DNA of 64,000 bases from NCBI RefSeq assembly GCF_003316875.1, contig NZ_QMIL01000006.1:95035-159034 (forward strand), in the 5' to 3' direction. This DNA is from Aliidiomarina celeris (lineage in GTDB: Bacteria; Pseudomonadota; Gammaproteobacteria; Enterobacterales; Alteromonadaceae). Position numbers and translations under genes: made by a program. The notes under the pieces are model-generated. The model was given only the letters and a program-made list of their open reading frames with translations. It did no database searches and was not told where the DNA came from. Shown piece after piece: positions 1 through 9,720 of this stretch (positions are counted from its first letter, which is position 1; every line of letters begins with the position of its first letter).

Positions 1-381
1 ATGGTGCGTTTTCACGCCCAACAGCATGACGCGCGAGAGAGTTTTACTTATGTAGTGAGAGCTCGTGGCTCGCGGGAAATTGCCGGTGCTATTTATGTGA
101 ACCCGGTTAATCAGGAACGACGGCATGTACCGGATTTCGAAGCGAACGACTACCAAGCAGAAGTGTCGATGTGGTTTCGCCAAGCCGATGAAAAACACGA
201 GTTCGTTGAATTTTTGCTACCGGAAATTCTCTTGTGGCTGGAGCAAGAATGGAACTTTCGCCGGGTTTTAATTCCGGTGCATGAGGAGTATTCCTTCTTA
301 ACAACTCAGTTTGCTGAGCTCGACTATAACGCTTTTACGTTTGACGGCGATACCCATGAGCACCTTTACCGATATCCGTAA
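1..381 (+). CDS. GNAT-like N-acetyltransferase, 3' part
   Basis: The reading frame is open from the first base of the window, so the ATG at 1 may be internal and the N-terminus may be missing. The 126 visible residues resemble the C-terminal two-thirds of small GNAT acetyltransferases: an IAGAIYVNP strand, an EVSMWFR segment near residue 55, then a helix rich in Leu, Trp and Glu. GNAT enzymes transfer acetyl from acetyl-CoA to an amine, and the substrate here cannot be inferred. It ends 69 bp before ribH, on the same strand. The family call is by pattern only and the protein is best treated as a partial hypothetical. Confidence 0.45.
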   Translation: MVRFHAQQHDARESFTYVVRARGSREIAGAIYVNPVNQERRHVPDFEANDYQAEVSMWFRQADEKHEFVEFLLPEILLWLEQEWNFRRVLIPVHEEYSFLTTQFAELDYNAFTFDGDTHEHLYRYP

Positions 382-450
382 AAATATGGTATTCTCCGCG
401 CCACAGAATGCACTGCACCAAAAGCAATGCGCGTATTGTAAGGAAAGATT

Positions 451-915
451 ATGAAAGTTATAGAAGCAGGTGTTGCTGCTCCCGGTAAAAAAGTAGCAAT
501 TGCGGTATCTCGTTTTAACAGCTTTGTGGTTGAGCGGTTGCTTGAAGGCGCGGTTGACACCTTAGAGCGCATTGGTCAGATAAACCCGAACGACATCACT
601 GTAGTGCGTGTACCGGGCGCTTATGAGCTGCCGTTAACAGTACAAAAATTGGCAGAGTCGAAGCAGTACTCAGCTGTTATTGCGATAGGGGCAGTTATTC
701 GTGGTGGTACACCCCATTTTGACTTTGTTGCGGGGCAAGCGAACTCGGGTTTAGCGCAAGTGGCGTTGAATACCGGCGTGCCCGTGGCTTTTGGTGTAAT
801 TACTACCGACACTGACGAGCAGGCGATTGATCGTGCGGGTGTAAAACACGGCAATAAAGGTTCTGAAGCGGCCCTTAGTGCGTTAGAAATGATCAATGTA
901 TTGGACCAAATTTAA
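451..915 (+). CDS. ribH: 6,7-dimethyl-8-ribityllumazine synthase
   Basis: Lumazine synthase condenses 5-amino-6-ribitylamino-uracil with 3,4-dihydroxybutanone 4-phosphate, the penultimate step of riboflavin synthesis in the cytosol. The 154 residues match the family length. Visible landmarks are SRFN near residue 20, VPGAYELP near 54, and the GGTPHFDFV active-site loop with the conserved His at 89. HGNKG follows near residue 133. An AAGGAAAG ribosome-binding site precedes the ATG. It is followed after 9 bp by nusB, the usual ribH-nusB pairing. No FMN-riboswitch-like structure is visible in the 70 bp upstream. Confidence 0.96.
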   Translation: MKVIEAGVAAPGKKVAIAVSRFNSFVVERLLEGAVDTLERIGQINPNDITVVRVPGAYELPLTVQKLAESKQYSAVIAIGAVIRGGTPHFDFVAGQANSGLAQVALNTGVPVAFGVITTDTDEQAIDRAGVKHGNKGSEAALSALEMINVLDQI

Positions 916-924
916 GGAGCGCTC

Positions 925-1344
925 GTGAAACCAGCTGCACGCCGTAAGGCCCGCCGACTCGCAATTCAAGCCGTTTATTCTTGGCAATTGTCGAACAACT
1001 CCATTACCGATATTGAAGCGGAGTTTTTAACAGAAAACGACGTATCGAAAGTTGATGTGGAGTATTTTCAAGATCTACTGCGCGGCGTGGCTGGCAATGT
1101 GTCATCGCTTGACGCGGCATTGTCACCTTTTACCGATCGACCGTTTGCCGACCTCGACCAAATCGAACGGGCCATTTTGCGTGTGTCTGCTTATGAACTT
1201 AAGGTTCGCCTCGACGTGCCGTACAAAGTGGTTATGAACGAAGCCATTGAACTGGCCAAAGCCTTCGGTGCCGACGATAGCCATAGGTTTGTGAACGGCG
1301 TGCTCGACAAAGCAATAGACAGCTTACGCGCTGCCCGCCAGTAA
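925..1344 (+). CDS. nusB: Transcription antitermination factor NusB
   Basis: NusB binds boxA RNA with NusE (ribosomal protein S10) and stabilises antitermination complexes on rRNA operons. The 139-residue length and the N-terminal [16 protein letters not shown] segment are typical. The C-terminal signature around residues 103-128 ([15 protein letters not shown], then [10 protein letters not shown]) also fits. The start is GTG, followed by Lys, with a TAAGGAGCG ribosome-binding site overlapping the ribH stop region. The gap to thiL is one base, so the genes are almost certainly cotranscribed and translationally coupled. Confidence 0.96.
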   Translation: MKPAARRKARRLAIQAVYSWQLSNNSITDIEAEFLTENDVSKVDVEYFQDLLRGVAGNVSSLDAALSPFTDRPFADLDQIERAILRVSAYELKVRLDVPYKVVMNEAIELAKAFGADDSHRFVNGVLDKAIDSLRAARQ

Positions 1345-1345
1345 T

Positions 1346-2326
1346 ATGCATACGGATACAGCCGAGTTTTCGTTAATTGCGCAATACTTTCAACGAAATA
1401 CTGAAAAACGGCGTGACGTAGTGTGCGGCATTGGCGACGATGCCGCCGTTTTAACTCCCAGTGCCGACGCAACGCTTGCGGTCACCACCGACACCATGGT
1501 CGAGGGTGTGCATTTTGATCAGCGTGTGCCGGCTCGTGCTCTTGGCCACAAGCTGGTAGCGGTGAACCTGAGCGATTTGGCAGCAATGGGCGCCGAGCCT
1601 GCTTGGATTTCACTTGCTTTAACGCTTCCCACTGTTGATCACGAATGGCTTGCTGAGTTTAGCAAAGGCTTGTTCGAACTTGCCGATTATTACCATGTAA
1701 GCCTGGTTGGCGGTGACGTAACTCGCGGCCCGCTCACGCTTTCCGTAACTGCTCATGGTTTTATTCCCCATGGAAAGGCACTTTACCGTGACGGAGCAAA
1801 GCCCGGCGACCGTGTTTATGTGAGCGGTACACTCGGCGACGCAGCGGCGGCGCTTGCACTTGAGCGCGCGGAGCAGGGCACTGGTGTCGACTATGAGTGT
1901 TTACGCAAGCGCCTTCACTTTCCCACGCCACAAGTGGCATTGGGGCAAGCCTTGCGTGCAATCGCCTCTAGTGCGATAGACTTGTCTGATGGGTTAGGCA
2001 GCGATTTGCAGCATTTGCTAACTGCTTCGCATGTTGGCGCGTCGATCGAGCTCGGTAAGTTACCGTGCTCAAAAGAGTTAGCGCGGGCAGTACCCGATGC
2101 TCAACAGCGAGCCCAACTGCAAGTCACCGGCGGCGAAGATTACGAGCTTTGTTTCACGGTACCTGAAAGCCGCCGCGGCAGTTTAGAAACAGTAATACGA
2201 CAGCTCGGCGTGCCGATTACTTGTATTGGCATAATAGAACCTGAATTAGGGCTACGAACCACCTTGAGCGGTGAATCGCTAAGCTTCGCAAAACAAGGTT
2301 TTAGCCATTTTAGTGTTGCCCCTTAG
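1346..2326 (+). CDS. thiL: Thiamine-monophosphate kinase
   Basis: ThiL phosphorylates thiamine monophosphate with ATP to make thiamine diphosphate, the last step of cofactor synthesis. The 326-residue protein shows the PurM/ThiL-type pattern: GIGDDAAVL near residue 27, TDTMVEGVHF near 49, NLSDLAAMGA near 74, and GGDVTRG near 122. DLSDGLGSD near residue 213 and TGGEDYELCF near 255 follow; the Asp-rich motifs bind Mg2+ and nucleotide. The gene starts one base after nusB and ends 10 bp before pgpA. Members of this operon context also serve riboflavin and isoprenoid synthesis. Confidence 0.96.
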   Translation: MHTDTAEFSLIAQYFQRNTEKRRDVVCGIGDDAAVLTPSADATLAVTTDTMVEGVHFDQRVPARALGHKLVAVNLSDLAAMGAEPAWISLALTLPTVDHEWLAEFSKGLFELADYYHVSLVGGDVTRGPLTLSVTAHGFIPHGKALYRDGAKPGDRVYVSGTLGDAAAALALERAEQGTGVDYECLRKRLHFPTPQVALGQALRAIASSAIDLSDGLGSDLQHLLTASHVGASIELGKLPCSKELARAVPDAQQRAQLQVTGGEDYELCFTVPESRRGSLETVIRQLGVPITCIGIIEPELGLRTTLSGESLSFAKQGFSHFSVAP

Positions 2327-2336
2327 GAGCAAGGTT

Positions 2337-2828
2337 ATGAAACGCAGTGAATTATTGAAAAACCCTATTCATTTATTGTCGTTAGGTTTTGGCACAGGCT
2401 TGGCGCCCAAAGCCCCCGGAACGTTTGGCACACTGGTGGGTATTCCAGCTGTACTGTTATTTGCCCCGCTGGGTGTGAATGCTTATGTAGGTGTTGTAGT
2501 GGCGTTCGCGTTGCTGGGTATTTTCTTGTGCGGCGAGACAGGGAAGGTATTAAAACAACACGACGACCCCGCTATTGTATGGGACGAAGTTGTCGGTTAC
2601 ATGGTGGCATTCATAGCCATACCGATAAACTGGCAAACGCTGCTGCTAGGTTTTATTCTATTCCGCTTTTTTGATATTCGTAAGCCATGGCCGATTCGCG
2701 CTGCCGACAAGCATGTTAAAGGCGGTTTAGGGGTAATGGTTGACGATTTACTGGCTGGCCTTTGCGTGCTGATCATAATGCACGCGCTGCTGTTGGCAGG
2801 CTATTTGCCGGGCGTAGCCTCGCTCTAG
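2337..2828 (+). CDS. pgpA: Phosphatidylglycerophosphatase A
   Basis: PgpA removes the phosphate from phosphatidylglycerophosphate to give phosphatidylglycerol in the inner membrane. The ATG at 2337 is chosen because an AGGAGC ribosome-binding site lies 6-12 bp upstream; an upstream in-frame start at 2313 would overlap thiL and has no such site. The 163 residues include KAPGTFGTL near the N-terminus, then the family motifs WDEVVGYM, FDIRKPWPI and GGLGVMVDDLLAG. Hydrophobic stretches between them fit three to four membrane helices. It is the last gene of the plus-strand cluster and converges on dxs. Confidence 0.94.
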   Translation: MKRSELLKNPIHLLSLGFGTGLAPKAPGTFGTLVGIPAVLLFAPLGVNAYVGVVVAFALLGIFLCGETGKVLKQHDDPAIVWDEVVGYMVAFIAIPINWQTLLLGFILFRFFDIRKPWPIRAADKHVKGGLGVMVDDLLAGLCVLIIMHALLLAGYLPGVASL

Positions 2829-2857
2829 GCCACTCTTTCTAACCATTCTTCTTTAAA

Positions 2858-2888
2858 CATGAAGTCTGCGCGGCGCGCAGACTTCATG
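2858..2888. terminator. 14-bp perfect hairpin between convergent pgpA and dxs
   Basis: Two 14-base arms (2858-2871 and 2875-2888) are exact reverse complements around a 3-base loop. The structure sits in the 82-bp gap between the convergent pgpA and dxs stop codons, where a bidirectional terminator is expected. There is no long T-tract on either side, only scattered T and A bases. Intrinsic termination is therefore inferred, and an mRNA 3'-end stabiliser is an alternative. Confidence 0.6.
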
Positions 2889-2910
2889 GTCACTTGTCAG
2901 TGCAAGCTGT

Positions 2911-4788
2911 TTAGCGTTGAGGGGCTTGTGAAAATGCTCTGACCGATGCTTCCAGACCAGCGGCAGTTAGCCCAAGCTCTTCGCGAATTTGCTCTTGGCT
3001 GCCGTGCTTTATAAAGGTGTCGGGTAGGCCCAAATTCAGTACTTTTACTGCAAGATGCGCTTGGCAAACATATTCGTTTACAGCGCTGCCTGCACCGCCT
3101 GCAACAGCATTTTCTTCAATAGTAACCAGCAGCTTATGGTCATTGGCAAGCTGTTTAATCACTTCGGTGTCGAGCGGTTTTACAAAGCGCATATCCACTA
3201 ACGTTGCATTCAGTGCTTCGGCGGCAGCTTGTGCTTCTGGAAGCAAGGTACCGAAATTCAATAGCGCAATGCTTTCACCGCTTCGCAAAGTGCGGCTTTT
3301 GCCAATCGGCAGTGACTCTAGCGTGGTAAACTCAACACCCACACCATTACCACGCGGATACCGCACGGCTGCGGGCTGTTTCAACTCAAAGCCGGTATGT
3401 AACATAAGCCGACACTCATTTTCGTCGGCGGGTGTCATCACCACGAGGTTGGGAATACAACGTAAATAGCTCAAGTCGAACGCGCCCTGATGCGTAGGCC
3501 CGTCGGCGCCTACAATGCCTGCGCGGTCGATAGCGAACAGCACCGGTAAGTTTTGCAGGGCAACGTCGTGAATAAGTTGATCGTAGGCGCGTTGCAAAAA
3601 GGTGGAGTAGATCGCCACAACCGGGCGTTGCCCGGCGATAGCGAGCCCAGCAGCAAAAGTAACTGCGTGCTGTTCGGCAATGGCTACGTCAAAATACTGT
3701 TCTGGATAGTTCTGCGCAAACTCAACCATGCCAGACCCTTCGCGCATGGCAGGCGTAATGGCGGCGAGTTTGGGCTCGCGTGCCGCTACTTCGCAAAGCC
3801 AGTCGCCAAATACCTTTGAGTAGCTAGGTGTTTTTGAGGGCTTACTCGGTAACGTTGTTTTTGCTGGGTCAAATTTAGGCACACCGTGATACCCAATAGG
3901 GTCTTTCTCAGCAGGTCCGTACCCTTTACCTTTTTTGGTCATTATGTGTAAAAACTGCGGACCGCTGAGGTTTCGCATGTTGGCGAGGGTTTCAACTAGT
4001 GCTTGAACGTCGTGGCCGTCGATTGGGCCAATATAGTTAAAACCGAGTTCTTCAAAAATAGTACCGGGGGTTACCATACCTTTTACGTGCTCTTCGGCAC
4101 GGCTTACCAGCTCACGCATGCCGGGTAGGTCTTTTAAGAGTTGCTTACCGCCTTCACGCAGGGTGGTATACGGCTTGCTCGACAACATACGGGCGAAATG
4201 GTTGTTTAATGCGCCAACGTTTTCTGAAATCGACATTTCGTTGTCGTTGAGAATAACCAGCATGTCGGAACGCACATCACCGGCGTGATTTAGCGCTTCG
4301 AATGCCATACCCGCGGTCATTGCGCCGTCACCAATTACTGCCACAATTTTACGGTTCTGCGCTTCGCGTTGTGCGGCCACCGCCATACCCAGCGCGGCAC
4401 TAATAGAGGTGCTTGAATGACCAACACTTAAGGTGTCGAATTCACTTTCTTCTCGCCACGGGAACGGGTGCAGGCCGTCTTTTTGCCGTATGGTGTGAAG
4501 CTGGTCTCGGCGGCCGGTCAAAATTTTATGCGGATAAGCCTGGTGGCCTACGTCCCAAACCAATTGGTCGAACGGAGTTTGGTAAACATAGTGCAGGGCA
4601 ACCGTTAACTCTACAGCGCCAAGGCCGCTGGCGAGGTGGCCACTACTTTGGCTGACCGAACTCAATAAGAACTGACGCAGTTCTGCACTGATTTGCACAA
4701 GCTGGCTTTTTGATAAGCGGCGCAGATCAGACGGGCTGTCGATCTTGCTTAACAATGGGTAATGTTCGGCTGAAGCAGTTGTGGGCAT
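2911..4788 (-). CDS. dxs: 1-deoxy-D-xylulose-5-phosphate synthase
   Basis: Dxs condenses pyruvate with glyceraldehyde 3-phosphate, using thiamine diphosphate, to start the MEP isoprenoid pathway. The 625-residue length fits the family. [18 protein letters not shown] near residue 153, followed by an LNDN motif, forms the thiamine diphosphate/Mg site. [16 protein letters not shown] in the second half is the transketolase-type pyrimidine domain. The ATG at 4788 (MPTTAS) is preferred over a TTG at 4812, which would overlap ispA by 20 bp. It is the last gene of xseB-ispA-dxs, so substrate condensation and prenyl elongation are coexpressed. Confidence 0.96.
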   Translation of the reverse strand: MPTTASAEHYPLLSKIDSPSDLRRLSKSQLVQISAELRQFLLSSVSQSSGHLASGLGAVELTVALHYVYQTPFDQLVWDVGHQAYPHKILTGRRDQLHTIRQKDGLHPFPWREESEFDTLSVGHSSTSISAALGMAVAAQREAQNRKIVAVIGDGAMTAGMAFEALNHAGDVRSDMLVILNDNEMSISENVGALNNHFARMLSSKPYTTLREGGKQLLKDLPGMRELVSRAEEHVKGMVTPGTIFEELGFNYIGPIDGHDVQALVETLANMRNLSGPQFLHIMTKKGKGYGPAEKDPIGYHGVPKFDPAKTTLPSKPSKTPSYSKVFGDWLCEVAAREPKLAAITPAMREGSGMVEFAQNYPEQYFDVAIAEQHAVTFAAGLAIAGQRPVVAIYSTFLQRAYDQLIHDVALQNLPVLFAIDRAGIVGADGPTHQGAFDLSYLRCIPNLVVMTPADENECRLMLHTGFELKQPAAVRYPRGNGVGVEFTTLESLPIGKSRTLRSGESIALLNFGTLLPEAQAAAEALNATLVDMRFVKPLDTEVIKQLANDHKLLVTIEENAVAGGAGSAVNEYVCQAHLAVKVLNLGLPDTFIKHGSQEQIREELGLTAAGLEASVRAFSQAPQR

Positions 4789-4792
4789 GATA

Positions 4793-5677
4793 CTAACGAT
4801 CCCGTGTAACAATATAGTGGGTAAATTCTACGAATATGTCGGTATTGTACGGTAATTGAGAAAGCGCGTGTAGCGCTTTTTCGTGTAAAGCGTCGCGCTT
4901 CGCAATAGCTTGCTCAAGGCCCAAAAGTGCTGGATAGGTGGCTTTTGCAAGGGCTGCGTCGGAGCCTTGTTGTTTACCTAAGGTTTGCGTGTCACCGGTT
5001 TCGTCCAGAATGTCGTCTTGCACTTGAAAGGCCAAGCCAATGGCATGGCTCCAGTCGCGCAAAACTCGTAAGTCGTCGGCTGTGCTTTGGGGGGCAGCAA
5101 GAACCCCGAGTTCAACCGCGGCGGTGATTAAAGCACCGGTTTTGTGATGGTGAATTTGTTCGAGTTCCGTAATGCTAATCGCTCGGTTGGTGGCTTCAAT
5201 GTCCAGCGCTTGTCCGCCGCACATGCCCGCCAGCCCCGACGCCGTGGCTAGCGACCGAATCATTGCCAGTTGGCGCTCAACTGGTACTTGTGCGAAAGTA
5301 TGTTGCGACAATAACTCAAAGGCCATGGTTTGCAGCGCATCGCCGGCAAGTATTGCTGTGGCCTCGTCGAATGCAATATGGCAAGTGGGTTTGCCCCGGC
5401 GCAATGCGTCATTGTCCATCGCAGGTAAATCGTCGTGAATGAGCGAGTAAGCGTGTACACACTCCACGGCCACCGCACAGGGATCGAGGTCGCTTAATTG
5501 TGCTCCAAGTAGTTCACCGCTGGCATAGACTAAAAACGGGCGAATACGCTTACCGCCATTCAGTGCACTGTATTGCATGGCTTGAGCGAGCCGTTGAGAG
5601 GTTGAAACTGGCTGGAATTGTTGGCCAAAAAACTGGTCGTGGCGCTGGCTATAGGCCTGCAATGCTTGCGTGAGCAT
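4793..5677 (-). CDS. ispA: Farnesyl diphosphate synthase (geranyltranstransferase)
   Basis: IspA joins isopentenyl diphosphate units to dimethylallyl and geranyl diphosphate to give farnesyl diphosphate for quinones and undecaprenyl carriers. The first aspartate-rich motif is HDDLPAMD with Asp at 82, 83 and 88; the second is QDDILD with Asp at 221, 222 and 225. Both chelate Mg-diphosphate. GGKRIRP near residue 41 binds isopentenyl diphosphate. The length of 294 fits. Its ATG overlaps the xseB stop by one base, and its stop lies four bases before the dxs start. Confidence 0.96.
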   Translation of the reverse strand: MLTQALQAYSQRHDQFFGQQFQPVSTSQRLAQAMQYSALNGGKRIRPFLVYASGELLGAQLSDLDPCAVAVECVHAYSLIHDDLPAMDNDALRRGKPTCHIAFDEATAILAGDALQTMAFELLSQHTFAQVPVERQLAMIRSLATASGLAGMCGGQALDIEATNRAISITELEQIHHHKTGALITAAVELGVLAAPQSTADDLRVLRDWSHAIGLAFQVQDDILDETGDTQTLGKQQGSDAALAKATYPALLGLEQAIAKRDALHEKALHALSQLPYNTDIFVEFTHYIVTRDR

Positions 5678-5931
5678 TAGTCATCGGTTCCATTTTGTGT
5701 TGCAAAGGGCTCTAGCGTTTCGCCGTTTCGTTGCTGTAACAGCATTTCTACCTTTTGTTCGGCGGCTTGCAGTTTTTGCTGGCTAAGTCGCGACAGAGAT
5801 ACCGCGCGCTCGAATTGCTTTAACGAGTCTTCGAGCGGTAATTCGCCTTGCTCAAGCGCATTAATAATTTGCTCGAGTTCGGCAACGGCTTGTTCAAAGC
5901 TCAGCGAACTTTGCTCGGTTTGGTCACTCAT
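5677..5931 (-). CDS. xseB: Exodeoxyribonuclease VII small subunit
   Basis: XseB is the small coiled-coil subunit that assembles on XseA to make exonuclease VII, which degrades single-stranded DNA. The 84-residue protein has the family core: LSFEQAVAELEQIINALEQGELPLEDSLKQFE spans residues 10-41 and is shown here only as a landmark range. A second helix follows, and the tail is acidic. It heads the minus-strand xseB-ispA-dxs operon, a classic arrangement. The divergent pomA gene starts 160 bp away, so that gap must hold promoters for both directions. Confidence 0.94.
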   Translation of the reverse strand: MSDQTEQSSLSFEQAVAELEQIINALEQGELPLEDSLKQFERAVSLSRLSQQKLQAAEQKVEMLLQQRNGETLEPFATQNGTDD

Positions 5932-6090
5932 GGCTTGTCCTTTATAATGTTTCTCATTGATCTGCCTTAAAGAAACAGCGGTTCAGGTCGATACGTTAAC
6001 TACAAAAACCGAATTAGCTGTTGTGTCAGTGGCTCCGATGATGAAAAATACCATAATATTGCGCAACTCGTCAGAGGTGAGGAGAAAATA

Positions 6091-6852
6091 GTGGATATCG
6101 CAACAATTATAGGCATTCTTGGCGCTATCGCTTTTATTGCCTTGGCGATGGTGCTGAATGGCGATTTGGGTCTCTATATTAACGGACCTTCGATTTTGAT
6201 TGTGTTCGGTGGAACCATCTTTGTTGCCCTCGCCAATTTTACCCTCGCCCAGTTTTTGGCGTCGGGTAAGGTGGTTGTAAAAGCCTTTATGTTTAAACTC
6301 GAGTCGCCGCTTGAACTGATCGACAAAGCCGTTGAAATGGCCGATTCCGCTCGCAAAGGTGGGTTTCTTGCGCTTGAAGAAGCGGAAGTGCCGAACCCGT
6401 TTTTCCGCAAGGGCATTGACATGTTGGTAGACGGCCACGACGCGGAAGTTGTCAGTCAGACCTTACAAAAAGACATTGATTTAACTTATAAACGGCATGA
6501 GCAAGGCACGGGGATCTTTCAGGCCATGGCGGACACTGCGCCGGCAATGGGTATGATTGGTACCCTCATTGGTTTGGTGGCCATGCTCGCGAATATGGAC
6601 GACCCAAAAGCGATCGGCCCCGCGATGGCCGTGGCCTTGTTAACCACCCTCTATGGTGCTTTCTTCGCTAACGTAATTTGTTTACCGCTTGTGGCGAAGC
6701 TGAAATTACGCATGGAAGAAGAAAAGCTTAACCAAGAACTTATGCTCGACGCCGTACTCGGTATTCAAGACGGCCAAAACCCACGTATTATCGAAGCGCT
6801 CTTGAAAAATTATCTCGCAGAGTCGAAACGCGCCGACGAAGACGCTGAGTAA
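6091..6852 (+). CDS. pomA: Sodium-type flagellar stator protein PomA
   Basis: PomA and PomB form the ion channel that anchors to peptidoglycan and drives flagellar rotation. The 253-residue protein has four predicted membrane segments. A large cytoplasmic loop lies between the second and third and carries charged residues that contact the rotor. The APAMGMIGTLIGLVAML segment near residue 150 lines the channel. The start is GTG behind a strong GAGGTGAGGAG site. Similarity in pattern to Vibrio PomA, including the MDDPKAIGPAMAVALL stretch, supports sodium rather than proton coupling. pomB follows after 12 bp. Confidence 0.93.
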   Translation: MDIATIIGILGAIAFIALAMVLNGDLGLYINGPSILIVFGGTIFVALANFTLAQFLASGKVVVKAFMFKLESPLELIDKAVEMADSARKGGFLALEEAEVPNPFFRKGIDMLVDGHDAEVVSQTLQKDIDLTYKRHEQGTGIFQAMADTAPAMGMIGTLIGLVAMLANMDDPKAIGPAMAVALLTTLYGAFFANVICLPLVAKLKLRMEEEKLNQELMLDAVLGIQDGQNPRIIEALLKNYLAESKRADEDAE

Positions 6853-6864
6853 TAGAGGTTCATT

Positions 6865-7797
6865 ATGGCATTGCCAGCACAAGCAAAGAAATGCCCCAAA
6901 TGCCCACCCAAAGGGCTTGCCCCTTGGATGGCAACCTTTGCTGATCTGATGGCGTTGTTAATGTGCTTTTTTGTGTTGTTATTGGCGTTTTCCGAAATGG
7001 ATGTGCTGCGCTTCAAGCAAATTGCGGGGTCAATGAAATTTGCCTTTGGTGTGCAAAATAAAATTGAGGTGACCGATATCCCGCGCGGCACCAGCGTAAT
7101 TGCGCAGGAGTTTCGCCCAGGCCGGCCCGACCCTACGCCTATTGAAACCATTCAACAGCAAACCCTCGACATGACCCAGCAGTCGCTTGAGTTCCAAGAC
7201 GGTAACGACGATTATCTTGGCGGTGAGCAAGAGCAGCAGGGCGGTGAAACAACCTTTGAAGACAGCGAAAGCGCTATGGAACAGCGCGAGAACATGGTGC
7301 AAGAAAACCAGCAGTTAGCCGAGTTAATGATGCGCTTGCAGGAGCAATTGCGCGAACAGGTCGACGACGGCGCGATTGAGCTCGAGCAGCTTGGCCAACA
7401 AATTCTGATTCGTGTAAATGAGCAAGGCACATTCCCACAAGGCTCTGCGTTTTTGCAACCGCAATTTCGCCCGGTTATTCGCCAAATTGCCGACGTTATA
7501 AGTGATATTCCCGGCGAGGTGACCATTAGCGGGCATACCGACAATCAAGTGATTCGTTCCGAGATGCATAGTTCAAATTGGGATTTGTCGAGCCGCAGAG
7601 CGGTATCGGTTGCAGAAGAAATGGTACGCGCGTCAACCTTTGACACCAGTCGGTTAACGGTTATGGGTTACGCTGATACACGGCCCTTGGTGCCGAACAA
7701 CAGCGCCGACAACCGCCGTAAGAATAGACGGGTAGAAATTGCGATTCTGCAAGGTAAAGCGCTAGAGAGCCCACCGATTAACACCTTACCGGAGTAG
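6865..7797 (+). CDS. pomB: Sodium-type flagellar stator protein PomB
   Basis: PomB is the peptidoglycan-binding half of the stator. The N-terminus carries CPKCPPKG and then one membrane helix that begins around residue 21 and contains the conserved ion-binding Asp at 27. A long Gln/Glu-rich linker covers residues 95-170. The OmpA-like peptidoglycan-binding domain follows, with GHTDNQ at 223-228 and a conserved NRRKNRRVEI segment near 281. The length of 310 fits the family. It follows pomA by 12 bp and ends 51 bp before thiI. Confidence 0.93.
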   Translation: MALPAQAKKCPKCPPKGLAPWMATFADLMALLMCFFVLLLAFSEMDVLRFKQIAGSMKFAFGVQNKIEVTDIPRGTSVIAQEFRPGRPDPTPIETIQQQTLDMTQQSLEFQDGNDDYLGGEQEQQGGETTFEDSESAMEQRENMVQENQQLAELMMRLQEQLREQVDDGAIELEQLGQQILIRVNEQGTFPQGSAFLQPQFRPVIRQIADVISDIPGEVTISGHTDNQVIRSEMHSSNWDLSSRRAVSVAEEMVRASTFDTSRLTVMGYADTRPLVPNNSADNRRKNRRVEIAILQGKALESPPINTLPE

Positions 7798-7848
7798 TTC
7801 CCACCGGCCTAATTCGCTATACTATGGCGCTTTAATTTTCGCGGGGTA

Positions 7849-9336
7849 GTGGGTTTGGCTAACAGCATAAAGTTTATTGTTCGGTTACAGGCCGAAATTA
7901 CCGTTAAAAGTCGGTCGTTACGGCAACGCCACGGCACTCTTCTTACTCGCAATGTGCGCCACTTAATGAAAGACATTTCAGAGCTCACCAAAGTACGTTG
8001 GCTCTGGGACAAAGTTGAAGTGGACGCCCCTGCCGATCCCGCTATTGCCGCTGCAGTAAGGCGCCAACTTGGAAATATTCCCGGCATTGCACATATTGAA
8101 GAGGTGTTGCAAATCCCTTGGAATAATTTCGAAGCAACACTCGAATTCGTTTTGCAACACACTGCAGAGCGTTTAAGAAACGCTAGCTTCGCGGTGCGGG
8201 TAAAGCGCAAGGGCAAACATGAGTTTTCTTCTCAAGACTTAGCTGCATATATTGGCGGCGGTATTCTTGCTCGTGTTGAAGGTACGCAAGTACAACTCAA
8301 AGCACCGCAACAACAGGTTCAACTTTGGCTTGAAGATGAAACCGTAAGTTTGTTAGTGGAGCGCCACCCCGGTTTAGGGGGGTACCCATTGCCGGCGCAA
8401 GAAACCGTATTATCATTAATTTCTGGCGGCTTCGACTCGGCAGTTGCTAGTTATCAGATGATCCGCCGTGGGGCGCGCACTCATTTTTGTTTTTTTAATC
8501 TGGGTGGCGCCGAGGCCCACGAAGCGGCTGTTCGAGAAATTGCTTATTTTATTTGGCAGAAGTATTCGGCAACGCACCCCGTTAAGTTTATTAGTTTAGA
8601 CTTCAGCGAAGTGGTGGAGCGCATTTTAGCGCAAGACGAACCCGGTGTGATGGGCGTTGTATTAAAACGTGCAATGCTTCGTGCCGGAGCTTTAGTTGCA
8701 GAGCGCCTGAATGCGCAGGCGTTGGTAACAGGCGAAGCAATGGGGCAGGTGTCGAGCCAAACCTTGTCGAACCTAAAAATTATCGACGAAGTAACGCCGA
8801 CGCTGGTATTGCGCCCACTGATTAGTATGGACAAGCAACAAATTGTAGATATTGCGCGTAGTATGGGTGTTGAAGCAATGTCGGCAGCAGTACCCGAATA
8901 TTGTGGGGTGATCTCTCAAAAGCCGACGGTGAAAGCGAAGCGGCCTGTGGTTTACAAAGCTGAAACTGGAATTACCGACGCACTCATTGAGGCCGTTGTG
9001 GTTGCAGCTCCTGTGCGGGATATTCGTGAGGTGCACGCCACAACCTTTGCGAATAGCGGGCCACAGATAGTACAAGATATTACCCAGCTACCCGCCAGTG
9101 CCAAGGTAATCGACATTCGAACCCTCGACGAGCAAGAGGAGAGTCCGTTGGTACTTGAAACCCTTGGGGTTATGCCAGTACCGTTCTTTAAGTTGGCAAG
9201 TTTTATGGCGAAACAAGATCCTGCCGAGCACTATGTGTTGTATTGCCAACAAGGTGTAATGAGCAGGTTGCAAGCAATTCGTTTGCAAGAGCAAGGTTTT
9301 GCTCATGTTTATGTTTTCGAACCAAGGACGAAATAA
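7849..9336 (+). CDS. thiI: tRNA uracil 4-sulfurtransferase ThiI
   Basis: ThiI inserts sulfur at U8 of tRNA and donates sulfur for the thiamine thiazole. The order is an N-terminal ferredoxin-like domain, a THUMP domain (about residues 60-170), then the ATP-pyrophosphatase domain with the SGGFDS loop at 192-197. The C-terminal rhodanese domain has its catalytic Cys at 466 (YCQQGVMSR). The partner Cys is at 352 (YCGVIS), so this is the long, disulfide-cycling form. The GTG at 7849 is listed. A TTG at 7855 has better spacing from the GGGG at 7843-7846 and may be the true start. Confidence 0.95.
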   Translation: MGLANSIKFIVRLQAEITVKSRSLRQRHGTLLTRNVRHLMKDISELTKVRWLWDKVEVDAPADPAIAAAVRRQLGNIPGIAHIEEVLQIPWNNFEATLEFVLQHTAERLRNASFAVRVKRKGKHEFSSQDLAAYIGGGILARVEGTQVQLKAPQQQVQLWLEDETVSLLVERHPGLGGYPLPAQETVLSLISGGFDSAVASYQMIRRGARTHFCFFNLGGAEAHEAAVREIAYFIWQKYSATHPVKFISLDFSEVVERILAQDEPGVMGVVLKRAMLRAGALVAERLNAQALVTGEAMGQVSSQTLSNLKIIDEVTPTLVLRPLISMDKQQIVDIARSMGVEAMSAAVPEYCGVISQKPTVKAKRPVVYKAETGITDALIEAVVVAAPVRDIREVHATTFANSGPQIVQDITQLPASAKVIDIRTLDEQEESPLVLETLGVMPVPFFKLASFMAKQDPAEHYVLYCQQGVMSRLQAIRLQEQGFAHVYVFEPRTK

Positions 9337-9720
9337 ATGCTAGTAACGCTCTATCGTTGCCTAAAGAAATGGTCATTACCCTTGTTCGTGCTGGTGTTTC
9401 TTGTTGTGTCTATTGGGTTTCTCATTCAGAGCCCGCCGAGTGTTTCCGCTGCGCGCTTTGAGCATGCCGACAAAATTGCTCACTTTGTGCTTTTTTTTAT
9501 TTTGGCGGCAACGATGCATTTGGCTTTTGCACCGCGAGTGTGGCTCGGGTTGATGCTGTTATTTGGGTATGGGTTGGTTATTGAATGGATTCAGTATCAT
9601 ATACCGGGGCGGGGCGCCGAGCTGATGGACCTTATTGCAGACATGCTCGGCGCGGTTAGTTTTTACCTGTTACTGTTTTTTCTTCGCTACTTTTTTCGCC
9701 TTCGCCTTCGCCGCCTTTAA
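9337..9720 (+). CDS. VanZ-like membrane protein
   Basis: This 127-residue protein is mostly membrane helices, about four, separated by short loops. It has the VanZ-type features ADKIAHFVLFFILA near residue 44 and EWIQYHIPGRGAELMDLIADMLGA near residues 87-110. The latter carries the conserved charged residues. Members of this family are small inner-membrane proteins of mostly unknown role. Some homologues affect glycopeptide tolerance, which cannot be inferred here. The ATG directly abuts the thiI stop codon. The last 51 bp overlap the 3' end of srmB on the other strand. Confidence 0.8.
   Translation: MLVTLYRCLKKWSLPLFVLVFLVVSIGFLIQSPPSVSAARFEHADKIAHFVLFFILAATMHLAFAPRVWLGLMLLFGYGLVIEWIQYHIPGRGAELMDLIADMLGAVSFYLLLFFLRYFFRLRLRRL

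Noticed and set aside
381-450. FMN riboswitch before ribH
   Set aside because: The gap is 69 bp and shows no conserved aptamer segments.
5983-6438. Minus-strand 151-residue frame over the start of pomA
   Set aside because: It is antisense to the strongly supported pomA and has no family features.
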